From NCBI RefSeq assembly GCF_005377625.1, contig NZ_CP040098.1, positions 1,729,501 to 1,793,500 on the forward strand: 64,000 nucleotides of DNA, written 5' to 3'. Source of the stretch: Desulfoglaeba alkanexedens ALDC. GTDB taxonomy: Bacteria > Desulfobacterota > Syntrophobacteria > Syntrophobacterales > DSM-9756. The position numbers were made by a program, and so were the translations under genes. Shown here piece after piece: positions 46,159-59,084 of the stretch. How positions within the stretch are numbered: position 1 is the stretch's first letter; the number at the start of each line of letters is the position of its first letter. The notes beneath the pieces were generated by a model. That model did no database searches and was not told where the DNA came from. It saw only the letters and a list, made by a program, of their open reading frames with translations.

Positions 46159-46916
46159 GGCTTGACCGCCTCGTTCGCCTCAAGTGGCTGGAGCGGACCG
46201 CGTATCTCTTCTTGGCAGGGAACGATGCGCCTGCCGTAAAGGCAGCACTACAAGAGGATCTGGAGGGAGCATTCCGTTCCAAGAATACGAAGATACGCGG
46301 CTCGATGGACAAGACGATCACCATCCTAATGAAGATCTGGGTCCGCCCGCCGCGTGACCTCCATCCCCTCCAGCGGGAAGGTCTCAAGCTTCTCTCACGC
46401 CTGCCGCGGGAGGACCATATCGCCATCCACTGGAGCATGGCCATGGCGGTCTATCCGTTCTGGGGGGCTGTCGCGGCCCATGTGGGGCGACTGCTCAGGC
46501 TTCAGGGAACCGCGGCAGCCAGCCAGGTACAGCGCCGTGTACGGGAGCAATATGGGGAAAAAGATACAATATCACGTCGAGTCCGGTATGTGTTGCGGAG
46601 CTTTGTCGATTGGGAGGTCCTGAAGGAAACATCGGAAAAAGGCATCTATACCGCTGGGCTTTCCCTCACCATAGATCAGGTGGAACTTATCGCCTGGTTG
46701 GCCGAGGCCTTCCTGCATGCTCACCCTAACGGTTCGGTAGATCTGAGAACGGTTCTCGATTCCACGAGCCTGTTTCCGTTCCACCTGAGCAAGATTTCCG
46801 CGGCTCATCTGGTTGCGCTCTCCGGCCGGCTCGATGTGCTGCGACACGGCCTTGACCAGGATTTGATCATGCTCCGCACGGAAAACCTGCCAGCGGCGAA
46901 GGGAGGCGGATCATGA
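46122..46916 (+). CDS. terminal BREX-3 gene, BrxA-like
   Basis: A 264-residue mostly helical protein in the position that brxA holds in type 3 operons, directly after pglZ with a 37-nt overlap. The body (LVRLKWLERTAYLFLAGNDA; MAMAVYPFWGAVAAHVGRLL; YVLRSFVDWEVL) suits the DUF1819/BrxA pattern of a helical, DNA-binding fold, but I assign it mainly by position. It carries no repeat insertions, unlike the genes before it. Its stop overlaps the DUF4236 fragment start by ATGA. Confidence 0.65.
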   Translation: MGLPRHRRHNQIGLDRLVRLKWLERTAYLFLAGNDAPAVKAALQEDLEGAFRSKNTKIRGSMDKTITILMKIWVRPPRDLHPLQREGLKLLSRLPREDHIAIHWSMAMAVYPFWGAVAAHVGRLLRLQGTAAASQVQRRVREQYGEKDTISRRVRYVLRSFVDWEVLKETSEKGIYTAGLSLTIDQVELIAWLAEAFLHAHPNGSVDLRTVLDSTSLFPFHLSKISAAHLVALSGRLDVLRHGLDQDLIMLRTENLPAAKGGGS

Positions 46917-46996
46917 GCTTCCGCTTCTGGAGACGCATCAGGATCGCACCGGGTGTGACTCTGAACCTGAGCAAGTCGGCCGGCTCGCTCTCGTTC
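46913..46996 (+). pseudogene. 5' fragment of a DUF4236 gene
   Basis: ATG 46913 begins a DUF4236 protein (FRFWRRIRIAPGVTLNLSKS, then GSLSFGP) and matches the intact gene at 57527 almost exactly for 84 bases. The match ends abruptly at 46996, where a minus-strand transposase remnant begins. Confidence 0.85.
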
Positions 46997-47480
46997 GGGC
47001 CGCTGGAGGCTCTGGTCCACGCAGAAGGCCAACATCATGAGGGTGACGAAGACGGCGCTAAGGTGTTTTTGGCCCAGGCCGTAGTTGTGTTCGAGGTGGT
47101 AGCCCTGGTTCTTCAAGGTGTTGAAGGTTTCGTTTTCGATGCGCCGGCGCGCCCGGCCGATCCGCATCAAGGTAACGGCGTTTTCCAGGCGGATGAGGAT
47201 GTCCGTGACCCAGGAAAACCGCAGAAGCCCCTTGGGGGTCACCTGCCAGTACTCGAGGAGGTTCAAAAGAAAACATGGCGAAGGCGCTCATGGCCGCATC
47301 CGCAAAGGAGATCTGCGGCCTGCCTTTGCGGGGATCGGGGATCTTTTCGAACTCACGGCGCACCGCTCTCACCAGGGCCTCTGCATTCAGATGCTTGCGA
47401 AGTCGGATCTTGGAGGAAGGAGCGTTTTTGCCGGGCTTCATGGCAAGGTAGCCCAGCAGAGACGCGGGCGGCTGTCCAGC
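46997..47480 (-). pseudogene. internally deleted DDE transposase remnant
   Basis: Two minus-strand pieces in different frames: an N-terminal part (RKHLNAEALVRAVRREFEKI, PDPRKGRPQISFADAAMSAF) and a C-terminal part (RRRIENETFNTLKNQGYHLE, HNYGLGQKHLSAVFVTLMM). The latter contains the Glu-containing YHLEHN motif of IS4/ISNCY-like transposases. The catalytic middle is missing. No clear terminal repeats remain. It interrupts the DUF4236 gene. Confidence 0.7.
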
Positions 47481-47846
47481 ATGAAACAGCAAAATAGTCG
47501 AAAAAATTCACCTCCGAAACCCCCTTCGGAGCCCGAAATCACCTCCTGGGTTCGCGAAAACCAAATCCTTCAAGGCCCGGTTTTCAAGGCTTTACAGGGG
47601 CTCCGGAAATTGCTAACCGAACTCCATGGCCGCAAGTTCACCTCCCACGCCTTCGAAGCTGTCATCTGGCATAACAATATTAAAGAAAACTCTCGTCTAT
47701 GCTGGATATCTGAAGAGGGAGTTTTGACCAAATATTCACGTGAGGTCATTGCGATGATTCGCCGGTTATCCAAGAAGCAGGTTGATGACGCTATCTCGGC
47801 CTATAAAGAGCACATGCGGGCAAGGTCACGGAGGAAAAAGGTATGA
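47481..47846 (+). CDS. small conserved-looking protein upstream of RhuM
   Basis: A 121-residue basic protein of unknown family. After a Pro-rich start it has ILQGPVFKALQGLRKLLTEL and EGVLTKYSREVIAMIRRLSK, suggesting helices. ATG 47481 is the first start after the transposase remnant; the upstream frame is open but antisense to it. Its stop overlaps the RhuM start by ATGA, which supports it as a real gene translated with RhuM. Confidence 0.55.
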   Translation: MKQQNSRKNSPPKPPSEPEITSWVRENQILQGPVFKALQGLRKLLTELHGRKFTSHAFEAVIWHNNIKENSRLCWISEEGVLTKYSREVIAMIRRLSKKQVDDAISAYKEHMRARSRRKKV

Positions 47847-48892
47847 CCATCCTTCCGGCCAACCCTACCCGTTCCGAGATCCTCATCTACCAGACTGAGG
47901 ACGGCCGCACGCGCATTCAGGTTCGGATGGAAGATGAAACGGTATGGCTGACGCAGGCGGATATGGCGCAGCTTTTTCAGACCACTTCGCAGAACATCAC
48001 CCTTCACCTCAAAAATATCTATCAGGAAGGGGAGTTGGACGAGTCGGCAACCTGTAAGGATTTCTTACAAGTTCAAAGCGAAGGGGGAAGGCAGGTTCAG
48101 CGCAGCCGGAAATTCTACAACCTGGATGCCGTCATCTCCGTGGGTTACCGGATCAAGAGCCATGTGGCCACCCGCTTCCGACAGTGGGCTACCCAGCGGC
48201 TGCGGGAGTACATTGTTAAAGGCTTCACGCTGGACGACGAGCGGCTCAAGCAGGCCGGGGGAGGCAACTATTTCGATGAACTCTTGGCCCGCATCCGGGA
48301 CATTCGCGCCTCGGAAAAGGTCTTCTGGCGCAAGGTGCTGGATATCTATGCCACAAGCATCGACTACGACCCCAGCACGGAAATGTCCCGCCGATTCTTT
48401 CAGATCGTCCAAAACAAGATGCACTGGGCCGCCCACGGCCACACGGCCGCCGAGATCATCGCCGCCAGGGCCGACGCCGAGAAGCCGCACATGGGGTTGA
48501 CCTCCTGGACAGGGGCCAAACCCACCCAGGCCGACAGTGAGATCGCCAAGAATTACCTGACCATAGAGGAGTTGGATACCCTCAACCGAATCGTGACCAT
48601 CTATTTGGACTTCGCCGAACTGCAAGCCCTCAACCGTAAACCCATGTATATGAAAGACTGGATCGCCAAGCTGGACGAGTTCCTGAAGGTCAGCGAAAGG
48701 GACATCCTTACCCATGCGGGGAAGATCAGCCATGAGGCGGCCATTGAAAAGGCACGGATGGAATATGAAAAATTCCGAAAGCGGTCATTGGAAGAACCTT
48801 CGCCGGTGGAGCGCCACTTTATTGAAGCAGTGAAGGAAGTGAAAAAACTGGAACAAAAGAAACCACGGAACACACGGAAAACACGGAAATAA
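47843..48892 (+). CDS. RhuM-family (virulence RhuM) protein
   Basis: A complete 349-residue RhuM protein. The N-terminal Bro-N-like domain (EILIYQTEDGRTRIQVRMED, then LTQADMAQLFQTTSQNI) and central YNLDAVISVGYRIKSH are typical. The C-terminal coiled segment (KISHEAAIEKARMEYEKF) matches the end of the deleted relative at 11298. RhuM proteins are widespread in defence and pathogenicity islands, but their function is unclear. The last codons and the stop lie in a CACGGAACACACGGAAA palindrome. Confidence 0.85.
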   Translation: MTILPANPTRSEILIYQTEDGRTRIQVRMEDETVWLTQADMAQLFQTTSQNITLHLKNIYQEGELDESATCKDFLQVQSEGGRQVQRSRKFYNLDAVISVGYRIKSHVATRFRQWATQRLREYIVKGFTLDDERLKQAGGGNYFDELLARIRDIRASEKVFWRKVLDIYATSIDYDPSTEMSRRFFQIVQNKMHWAAHGHTAAEIIAARADAEKPHMGLTSWTGAKPTQADSEIAKNYLTIEELDTLNRIVTIYLDFAELQALNRKPMYMKDWIAKLDEFLKVSERDILTHAGKISHEAAIEKARMEYEKFRKRSLEEPSPVERHFIEAVKEVKKLEQKKPRNTRKTRK

Positions 48893-48933
48893 GGATAGAT
48901 TACTTTTCTGTGTGTTCCGTGTGTTCCGTGGTT
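48861..48933. repeat. palindromic repeat between rhuM and the AAA-fusion gene
   Basis: AACCACGGAACACACGGAAA mirrors GTGTTCCGTGTGTTCCGTGG. Supplies the RhuM stop and fills the gap before the next start. Confidence 0.85.
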
Positions 48934-48947
48934 AAAAAGAGGTATCT

Positions 48948-49991
48948 ATGCTGACTGCTCTACGAATCGGAAATTTCAAGGCCTTTGCAGAAACGCAGCG
49001 GATTCCCGTGCGTCCTTTGACGCTGATCTATGGTGCGAACAGTTCCGGAAAATCGAGCGCCCTGCACAGCATGATTCACGCCCGTCATACGCAGGAGACG
49101 GGCGATCTGGATGTTCATCGCACCAACGTGGGCGGCGAGTCGGTGGACCTGGGTGGGTTCCGCCAGTATGTTCACAGGCGAGAGTCCAATCGCCGGGTCG
49201 AGTGGGCCATGGAGCTGGATACGAGTTCATTCACGGACAGGCTTGCGGAACTCTTCGCCCCCGTTAAGCAGGTTGCGATGCTCCTCAACCTGGGCATCGG
49301 CCTGGACGATCAGGACCACCCGCTACCGGAGTCAATGCCTGAAATTCACACCTATGAACTTCTCGCCGATGGTCAGAGCCTTCTCCGGATGAGTCGCCGC
49401 AGAGACAGTAAGCTTCAGCTCGACCGCTTGGATCACGAACATCCTGTATTTCGGGAAGTTATCAAGGCGATGGTCCTGCTTTTTACAACGACCGAAACGA
49501 TTCACCCAGAGGACTTTGAGGGCCTTGATGAGGCGATTGCCCACGCCATCCGCCAAGGGTGCGATAGTCGAGATCTGTACGAGCAGAGTGTGACCTGGGC
49601 GGAAGACATGAAGGTGGATGGGAGCCTCCTGGAAGTGGTTCGAGGTCCCGCCGAATCACCGCCAGCGGATTATGTCCGCCACCAGGGCTGGGTACTGACG
49701 GCATTCCGCAACGCCCTGTGGCAGCTTCTGCATGCCACGAATCTGGAGGAAGCCGTTGTGGACACCGTCATGCGCGGGGGAGACACCGACACCAACGCCG
49801 CCATCTGTGGCGCGATTCTGGGTGCCGTGCATGGCCGGGACGCCGTCCCCCACCAATGGGTCGACTCCCTGCTCAATTGCCGCCCCGCAGCGGGACAACC
49901 GAATGTACATCGTCCTCGTCCGGAGTGCTTCTGGCCGGTGGATGCGTTGGAACTGGCGGAGCGACTTCTCAAATCAGGAGAGGCGCGATGA
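48948..49991 (+). CDS. chimera of an AAA ATPase start and an ADP-ribosylglycohydrolase end
   Basis: A 347-residue ORF. Residues 1 to about 175 are the beginning of an AAA_15/21-type ATPase (LRIGNFKAFAETQ, GANSSGKSS near 28-36). From there the sequence is an ADP-ribosylglycohydrolase C-terminus: GWVLTAFRNALWQLLHATNL and GGDTDTNAAICGAILGAVHG, then WPVDALELAERLL. The ATPase lacks Walker B and the hydrolase its N-terminal metal residues, so neither enzyme is complete. The frame is open across the join, as after a deletion. It starts 14 nt after the palindrome and overlaps the HNH gene by ATGA. Confidence 0.75.
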   Translation: MLTALRIGNFKAFAETQRIPVRPLTLIYGANSSGKSSALHSMIHARHTQETGDLDVHRTNVGGESVDLGGFRQYVHRRESNRRVEWAMELDTSSFTDRLAELFAPVKQVAMLLNLGIGLDDQDHPLPESMPEIHTYELLADGQSLLRMSRRRDSKLQLDRLDHEHPVFREVIKAMVLLFTTTETIHPEDFEGLDEAIAHAIRQGCDSRDLYEQSVTWAEDMKVDGSLLEVVRGPAESPPADYVRHQGWVLTAFRNALWQLLHATNLEEAVVDTVMRGGDTDTNAAICGAILGAVHGRDAVPHQWVDSLLNCRPAAGQPNVHRPRPECFWPVDALELAERLLKSGEAR

Positions 49992-50854
49992 GCTTCTCAA
50001 AAGATGTCGTCGATTTGGCCCTTGTCGCTGCAGGACGCTGCTGTTGCATCTGCCACAAGTTCTGTGGCGTCAGGATCGAGACGCATCACATTCGGCCTGT
50101 TTCAAAAGGGGGAGACAAAAGCTTCGAGAACTGCATTCCCCTCTGTTTTGATTGCCACGCGGAGGTTGAACACTACAACGATCAGCATCCAAGAGGACGC
50201 AAGTTTTCCGAGAGCGAACTCCGGAAGCATCGTGACACATGGTTCTCGAAAGTCGAAGAGATGAATACGCTCACGCCGCTTCCCCACGATGCACCCCAGG
50301 TCATTCAGGCGGTTTCAGGAAAGGGCAACATGGTTGCCGGACGGGACTTGAACATCCGCACCGAGCGAGTGGTTGGCAAGGCGGTTGTCCAGACCGATCC
50401 GGGTGGCAAGCACATTTCAAACACGACAGCCCGCAAAATTCAGGACCTGGTGAAGGATTATATCGATATCCACACGACGGCGGGCAAAGACACGCAGCGA
50501 GCCGCGCAACGGATTTGGAGCAGCCTGAGAAACGAATTCAACGTGACCAGCTACAAGGAGATTCCCGCCCAGGATTCCGACCGCGCGATTCAATGGCTTC
50601 AGGCCCAGATCGCGATGGCAAGACCCAAAATCCGCAGGAGGGCCCCTGATAAATGGAAGGAGAGTCTATACAAGCCGATCTACGCACGCGCGGGCGAGCT
50701 TGGGATTTCCAAAGACGACCTCTATCTGCTGGCGCAAGAGCGATTGGCCCTCAAGAAACCGATCCGATCCATGAAGGAACTGACGCAGCGCGATCTTCAG
50801 CGGCTTCACCATGTTATGATCTATGAAGTCAAGAAGTCCGGGAGCAAGCCATGA
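49988..50854 (+). CDS. HNH endonuclease-like protein
   Basis: A 288-residue protein. Residues 18-63 form an HNH domain with a zinc cage: CCCICH (Cys18-Cys22), ETHHIRPVSKGG (His33, His34), Asn48 and PLCFDCHAEV. The middle (SGKGNMVAGRDLNI) has a glycine-rich beta segment. The C-terminal 120 residues resemble ORF6C-type or phage antirepressor tails (YKPIYARAGELGISKDDLYL). It is coupled to the preceding chimera and was probably the partner of the original ADP-ribosylglycohydrolase or ATPase. A DNase role is likely from the family. Confidence 0.75.
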   Translation: MSFSKDVVDLALVAAGRCCCICHKFCGVRIETHHIRPVSKGGDKSFENCIPLCFDCHAEVEHYNDQHPRGRKFSESELRKHRDTWFSKVEEMNTLTPLPHDAPQVIQAVSGKGNMVAGRDLNIRTERVVGKAVVQTDPGGKHISNTTARKIQDLVKDYIDIHTTAGKDTQRAAQRIWSSLRNEFNVTSYKEIPAQDSDRAIQWLQAQIAMARPKIRRRAPDKWKESLYKPIYARAGELGISKDDLYLLAQERLALKKPIRSMKELTQRDLQRLHHVMIYEVKKSGSKP

Positions 50855-50892
50855 AATCTAGTGGTTGTCAGGCAGAGGGATGAAATCCGGGT

Positions 50893-51060
50893 CAACACCA
50901 CTTCGGGTCTGCCGGAACAGCGTGCTCTTTGCTAACTCGTTGAATGATAAGCGCTTTCGGATTGACATCCGAGTGGAGAACGGTTACGAAGAAAGTTGCG
51001 CACGGGGAGCCGAAATAAAATCCACGAACCTTGCAAGGTTTGTGTTTAACAATAGACACA
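50893..51060 (+). other. conserved intergenic element, copy B
   Basis: Same order of blocks as 20177-20345: a GGTCTGCCGGAAC-like stem, GTGCTCTTTG, GGAGAACGGTTACGAAGAAA, GTTGCGCACGGGGAGCC, then a hairpin CACGAACCTTGCAAGGTTTG and GTTTAAC. The hairpin differs in sequence from copy A but pairs. Possible structured RNA or recombination site. Confidence 0.5.
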
Positions 51061-51066
51061 GGGGAA

Positions 51067-51095
51067 GCAGGAGACGCTATGCGTCCTTTTTCTGC
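51067..51095 (+). terminator. rho-independent terminator-like hairpin
   Basis: GGAGACGC, loop TAT, GCGTCC, then TTTTT. The outer AGCAG/CTGCT also pairs. Stem plus T-run fits an intrinsic terminator on the plus strand for whatever is transcribed from copy B. Confidence 0.65.
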
Positions 51096-51179
51096 TGATT
51101 TGTCGGAGGGTTATACATTATTTGGATACCGATGACAATTCTTCGATTGGAAAGCGGGAATCTGCCGCGCGGTTGAAAC

Positions 51180-51300
51180 CGTGCGGGTTGCACTTGTTTA
51201 CCGCAATTACTCCTTCCAAATTCTCCCATTCTTCATTTTTCGAACAGCCTTGTATAACAGCCTGGTTGCATCTGTGCTGCCAAAATACCCGCATCGTAAG
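51180..51300. repeat. diverged third copy of the dispersed intergenic repeat
   Basis: Shares TTCTCCCATTCTTCATTTTT and AACAGCCTGGTTGCATC-type blocks with 3500-3620 and 20470-20560 at visibly lower identity. Confidence 0.55.
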
Positions 51301-51443
51301 ATATGCCGAAGCTGAGGATGGCGCAGACCGGCCATGGGTTGATTTCTTGCCTGCAGAGCGGTCCGCACGCGTGCGGTCTTTCCTGAACGAAATCGGAACC
51401 CAACAGACCGGCACTGCCTCTTCGAACATTAGAAGGGGCTGGC

Positions 51444-55286
<3,843 letters not shown>

Positions 55287-55313
55287 CGCTTAGACCTCCC
55301 GCCACAGTCGTAG

Positions 55314-55382
55314 CGTGGACGAAATCACGCGCAAGGAGGGAGAGGCGGCGATCCTCTGGTTCGAGCAGGTGACCCAGCGATG
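55314..55382 (+). pseudogene. last codons of a lost gene before hsdS, possibly hsdM
   Basis: The frame VDEITRKEGEAAILWFEQV, then TQR and TGA, overlaps the hsdS start by ATGA and has convincing composition. Its place directly upstream of hsdS suggests the C-terminus of the modification subunit, but 23 residues are too few to be sure. Confidence 0.3.
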
Positions 55383-56189
55383 ATCCGCGGCCTCAAACCC
55401 TACCCCGCCTACAAGCCTTCCGGTGTGGAGTTGCTGGGCCAGGTGCCGGAGCATTGGGAGGTACGGCGGTTAAAACGAATCGCGCGGCTCAACCCTAGCA
55501 AGTCGGAAGTTCCGTTAGCAATGCGAGACGATCCCGCCGCATTCCTACGAATGGAACACGTTGGATCGGACGGGCGATTCGATGCATCGGAGGTGCGGCC
55601 CGTTTCGGACCTGTGGAACGGGTTTACCTTTTTTCGGCGCGGCGACGTTATCGTCGCGAAAATCACACCATGCTTTGAGAACGGGAAAGGCGCTTGTCTC
55701 CAGAATCTACCGACGAGCGTCGGGTTTGGTCCAACTGAGTTTCACGTAATCCGACCCTCGGCGGCGGTGACCTCATCTTACCTTTATCGCGTCACCACCC
55801 TTTCGCAGTTTCGCCAGCTTGGAGCCGACGAAATGACGGGTGCGGCAGGGCAACAACGTGTGCCGGCGGAGTTCATAGCCAACTTCCTGATACCCCTGCC
55901 ACCCCTCCCCGAACAAACCGCCCTCGTCGAGTACCTTGACGCCGAGACGGCCAAGATCGACACTGCTGTCTTCGCCTCCCGCCGTGAAATCGACCTCCTG
56001 CGCGAATACCGCCAGCGGCTCATCGCCGATGTGGTCACCGGCAAGCTGGATGTGCGCGAGGTCGCGGCACAGTTGCCGGAGGAGCCAGCGGATGAAGAAG
56101 AGCCTCTGGGCACTGAAGATACTGAAGCGACGGCCGATGAGGAAACGGATAACAATGAGGAAACCGCGGATGAAGAAGAAGGTCGCTAA
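55380..56189 (+). CDS. hsdS: half-size type I specificity subunit HsdS
   Basis: A 269-residue specificity protein with a single target-recognition domain. The N-terminus (YPAYKPSGVELLGQVPEHWE) and the conserved end of a TRD with its helix (NFLIPLPPLPEQTALVEYLD, then AETAKIDTAVFASRREIDLL) are typical of HsdS. Usual HsdS proteins have two TRDs and about 400 residues. The first half here may have been deleted, or the protein acts as a dimer. The acidic C-terminus (PADEEEPLGTEDTEAT) is low-complexity and overlaps the following gene by 35 nt. No complete hsdM or hsdR is present. Confidence 0.75.
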   Translation: MIRGLKPYPAYKPSGVELLGQVPEHWEVRRLKRIARLNPSKSEVPLAMRDDPAAFLRMEHVGSDGRFDASEVRPVSDLWNGFTFFRRGDVIVAKITPCFENGKGACLQNLPTSVGFGPTEFHVIRPSAAVTSSYLYRVTTLSQFRQLGADEMTGAAGQQRVPAEFIANFLIPLPPLPEQTALVEYLDAETAKIDTAVFASRREIDLLREYRQRLIADVVTGKLDVREVAAQLPEEPADEEEPLGTEDTEATADEETDNNEETADEEEGR

Positions 56190-57207
56190 GCCACCAAGAT
56201 GCGTAAGAGGGCCCGCGGCCTCTTATTGTCAGCCTGGCGGCGAGATTGTACTGTACCAAGCCGCCGACGGCCGGGTTCAACTCGAAGTGCGGCTTGAGCG
56301 CGAGACCATCTGGCTGAGCCTCAATCAGATGGCTGCCTTGTTCGACCGGGATAAGTCCGTGATTTCTCGGCACTTGCGCAACATTTATCGAGAAGGCGAG
56401 CTCGATCGGGGGGCAACTGTTGCATTTTTTGCAACAGTTCAGCAGGAGGGCGGTCGGACGGTGAGCCGTCAGGTGGAGTACTACAACCTCGACGCGATTA
56501 TCGCGGTGGGCTATCGGGTCAACTCCAAGCGCGGCACCCAGTTTCGCATCTGGGCCACCGGGGTTCTGCACGATCACATTTTGAAGGGCTACACGGTCAA
56601 TGCGCAACGGTTGGCCGCACTCCAGCAGACCATTCGCTTGATCTCCAATGTGGTTGATCAAAGCTCGCTGGGCGGCGACGAGGCTGCAGCGATGCTGCGG
56701 GTCCTGCGGGATTATGCTGATGCCTTGAACGTGCTGGATGCTTATGACCACGGCAAGGTGCCCGAACCTGAAAAGGCCTCAAAGAAAGCGGAACCAATAA
56801 GCTTGGAAGAAGCGCGGCGGGTGGTTGCGGCCTTGCGGGAACATTTCGGGGGAAGCGGCTTTTTTGGAAGGGAAAAAGACGACAGCCTCGACAGCTCGAT
56901 CGCGGCCATCTTCCAAACGGTAGATGGGCATGAGCTTTACCCCAGTATTGAGGAAAAGGCGGCACACCTACTTTATTTTGTGGTGAAAAATCACCCCTTT
57001 TTAGACGGCTACAAGCGGATTGGTGCGGCCTATGACCGCGACTATTGCGTTGACCTGGTGGAACTTTCGGCGTTTCTGCACGCTACCCAGCCCGAGGTGG
57101 CCGAGGCGCTTGATCTGGATCACGACAGCCCCATCCGGAGGAAGTTTGACCTTGTTCCCAAGCTCCAGCTTGGGAACACAACTGTGCAGAAGCTCCAGCT
57201 TCGGTGA
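56155..57207 (+). pseudogene. RhuM-Fic protein fused to an HsdR start and ended by a repeat
   Basis: Start is ATG 56155 or 56170. Residues about 25-140 are a RhuM/Bro-N-type N-terminus (LYQAADGRVQLEVRLERETI, then YYNLDAIIAVGYRVNS). A Fic/Doc domain follows to NHPFLDGYKRIGA near 288-300, where the usual Asn of DGNKR is Tyr. Directly after it the sequence turns into what looks like an HsdR N-terminus (YDRDYCVDLVELSAFL, TQPEVAEALDLDHDSP). It ends inside the GTTCCCAAGCTCCAG repeat, which adds VPKLQLGNTTVQKLQLR. The Fic loop is broken off, so the product is unlikely to work. Confidence 0.7.
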
Positions 57208-57236
57208 GGCCGTTCCAAAGCCAGAGCTTGGGAACG
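57151..57236. repeat. GTTCCCAAGCTCCAGCTTGG repeat, copy 1
   Basis: Palindromic core GTTCCCAAGCTCCAGCTTGG, then a middle AGAAGCTCCAGCTTCGGTGA and a second, partly mutated palindrome. Same order as at 58985-59072 and, inverted, at 63044-63129. It ends the chimeric gene. Confidence 0.85.
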
Positions 57237-57245
57237 AGGGGAAAA

Positions 57246-57470
<225 letters not shown>

Positions 57471-57526
57471 AGATCACGACCGCAATGCGATTTGCAAGAA
57501 AATGACGCATTAAGGAGAGGTAACAA

Positions 57527-58567
57527 ATGGCCTTCCGGTTCTGGAGACGCATCAGGATTGCACCGGGTGTGACTCTGAACCTGAGTAAGTCGGGCGGGTC
57601 ACTCTCGTTCGGGCCGCGCGGAGCGAAGTTCACCATCGGTCCGAGGGGCAAACGGGCCACGGTGGGCATTCCGGGAACAGGCCTTTTCTACACGACCACG
57701 CTTCCGAACGGGAGGTCCAGCGGTAGGAGAAGCGCGTCCTACTCCGCTCCGGCCGTCCCAACGGTCCGCCCGGAAGACCGGCTTACGCTGGGTTTCTTCA
57801 AGCGGCTTATCACCCCGGACGACGAGGAGGCCCTGGTGGATGGATGCCTGGAGTTGGTCCTCGGCAACGAAACCAAGGCCCTCGAACACCTCGAGAAGGC
57901 TCTACATCTCGCCGACGGCGCGTACCTTGCCGGTTTTGTGGCCCTCAAGCAGGAGCGGCTGGAAAAAGCTGCGACGTACCTGGCGACCGCCGCCGAGAAG
58001 CACAGCCGCCTGGGCCGCTACTTCTCCAAGTACGGCATCTCCGCGCGCCTAAGCCTGCCCATCACAGACGAGGTATTCGCACACGTGGGCCCGGATCTCC
58101 GCGGTGTGCTGTTGGGCCTGGTGGAGGTCTACGAGCGCCAGAAGCGCTGGAAGGATGCGATTGCCTGCCTGGAGAGGCTGCATCAGCTCGAACCCGACGA
58201 CGTGCTGGTGAAGGTGTCGCTGGCGGAGCTGCTGCTCACCGCCCGCCCGGGCAACGAAAAGCTCTTGCAGAGGATCGTGCGGTTGACCCAAGGCATCGAG
58301 AACGAGACACCGGTCCACACCGCGTTGCTGCTCTACAAGGCCAGGGCACTGCGCGGGCTCGGGCTCCTGATTGCTGCGCGGGATACCCTGACGGGTGCCC
58401 TGCGCCGGAAGAAGGGCCGGTCCGAGGAACTGCTCCGGGCGCTCCGGTACGAACGGGCCCTGGTCTACGAGGCCCTCGGGAAGCCGAGGCGGGCTAGAGC
58501 CGAGTTCGAGAAGCTCTACGCCGAGGATCCCGACTACGAAGACGTAGCGGCCCGGTTGGGGCTGTAG
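57527..58567 (+). CDS. DUF4236 protein with tetratricopeptide-like C-terminus
   Basis: A 346-residue protein with an AGGAG RBS 9 nt before ATG 57527. Residues 1-65 are a DUF4236 domain (RFWRRIRIAPGVTLNLSKS, then GPRGKRATVGIPGTGLFYTT). This domain often starts short envelope-linked or unknown proteins. From about 90 the protein is helical with TPR-like pairs (LVLGNETKALEHLEKALHLA; IACLERLHQLEPDDVLVKVS; RYERALVYEALGKPRRARAE). An incomplete second copy of the first 84 bases is at 46913. Function unknown. Confidence 0.75.
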   Translation: MAFRFWRRIRIAPGVTLNLSKSGGSLSFGPRGAKFTIGPRGKRATVGIPGTGLFYTTTLPNGRSSGRRSASYSAPAVPTVRPEDRLTLGFFKRLITPDDEEALVDGCLELVLGNETKALEHLEKALHLADGAYLAGFVALKQERLEKAATYLATAAEKHSRLGRYFSKYGISARLSLPITDEVFAHVGPDLRGVLLGLVEVYERQKRWKDAIACLERLHQLEPDDVLVKVSLAELLLTARPGNEKLLQRIVRLTQGIENETPVHTALLLYKARALRGLGLLIAARDTLTGALRRKKGRSEELLRALRYERALVYEALGKPRRARAEFEKLYAEDPDYEDVAARLGL

Positions 58568-58701
58568 CGGAAATCCGAATCAGCGCCGTTTCCGCCCCTT
58601 CGGGAATGTGCCGCTCTTTGGAAAGATGTTGCGTATCAATGGCTTAGCTGATATGAATTCTGTGGGATCCAGATTTCCCCGACTTTTCAAGGAGAGCGCC
58701 A
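58568..58701. other. intergenic stretch with a weak relative of the conserved element
   Basis: Contains GTTTCCGCCCCTTCGGGAAT and CCGCTCTTTG, resembling the first two blocks of the elements at 20177 and 50893, but not the later blocks. The RBS AAGGAG of the HTH gene is at its end. Confidence 0.35.
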
Positions 58702-58937
58702 TTGAATGCCCAGACCGATATCCCTCGGCTTGTCCGTGAGCTGCGGGAACGGACGGGTCTGACCCAGGAAAAGTCTGCCGCCACGCTTGGCGTCACCTTT
58801 CCCACCATCAACCGCGGGGAAAACAGCCGCGCCCGGCCGTCGCCCCTTGCCAGGGAAAAATTGAGGCGCTGGTACGCGACATGGGAGAGAGGGGCAGCGA
58901 TCTACTTGCTGAACTCCTCGGCGATGAACCGGTGTAA
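58702..58937 (+). pseudogene. XRE-family HTH regulator with a 1-nt frameshift
   Basis: TTG 58702, 8 nt after AAGGAG, starts a Cro/CI-type HTH: LVRELRERTGLTQEKSAATL, then GVTFPTINRGENSRARPSP. At the run of five A (58857-58861) the frame goes off. Adding one A restores EKIEALVRDMGERGSDLLAE and the stop at 58935-58937. Without it translation runs on into the palindromic repeat (to 59133). A homopolymer error in the assembly is as likely as a real mutation. Confidence 0.75.
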
Positions 58938-58966
58938 CAAGGATAAGGTATGGCAACAAAACGTAG

Positions 58967-59072
58967 GTGGGTGCAGATCTTTTGCTTCTTGTTCCCAAGC
59001 TCCAGATTGGGAACACAACTGTGCAGAAGCTCCAGCTTCGGTGAGGCCGTTCCCAAGCTGGAGCTTGGGAAC
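58967..59072 (+). repeat. long repeat, left arm of a 4-kb inverted pair
   Basis: GTGGGTGCAGATCTTTTGCT and on, through two GTTCCCAAGCT palindromes. The reverse complement stands at 63044-63149, differing at about three positions. The two arms enclose the phytase-like and DUF1847 genes. Confidence 0.85.
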
Positions 59073-59084
59073 GGGGGGAAAAAT

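Larger units (their letters stand above)
50855..51443. other. 589-nt gene-free stretch with two repeat families
   Basis: Holds the conserved element copy B (50893-51060), a terminator-like hairpin (51067-51095) and a diverged copy of the dispersed repeat (51180-51300). A frame from 50865 to 51098 is open but has no RBS and is not conserved as protein in copy A. Confidence 0.55.

Noticed and set aside
50865-51098. Small ORF in the conserved intergenic element
   Set aside because: No RBS, and the frame is not open in the other copy; block conservation fits DNA or RNA function better.
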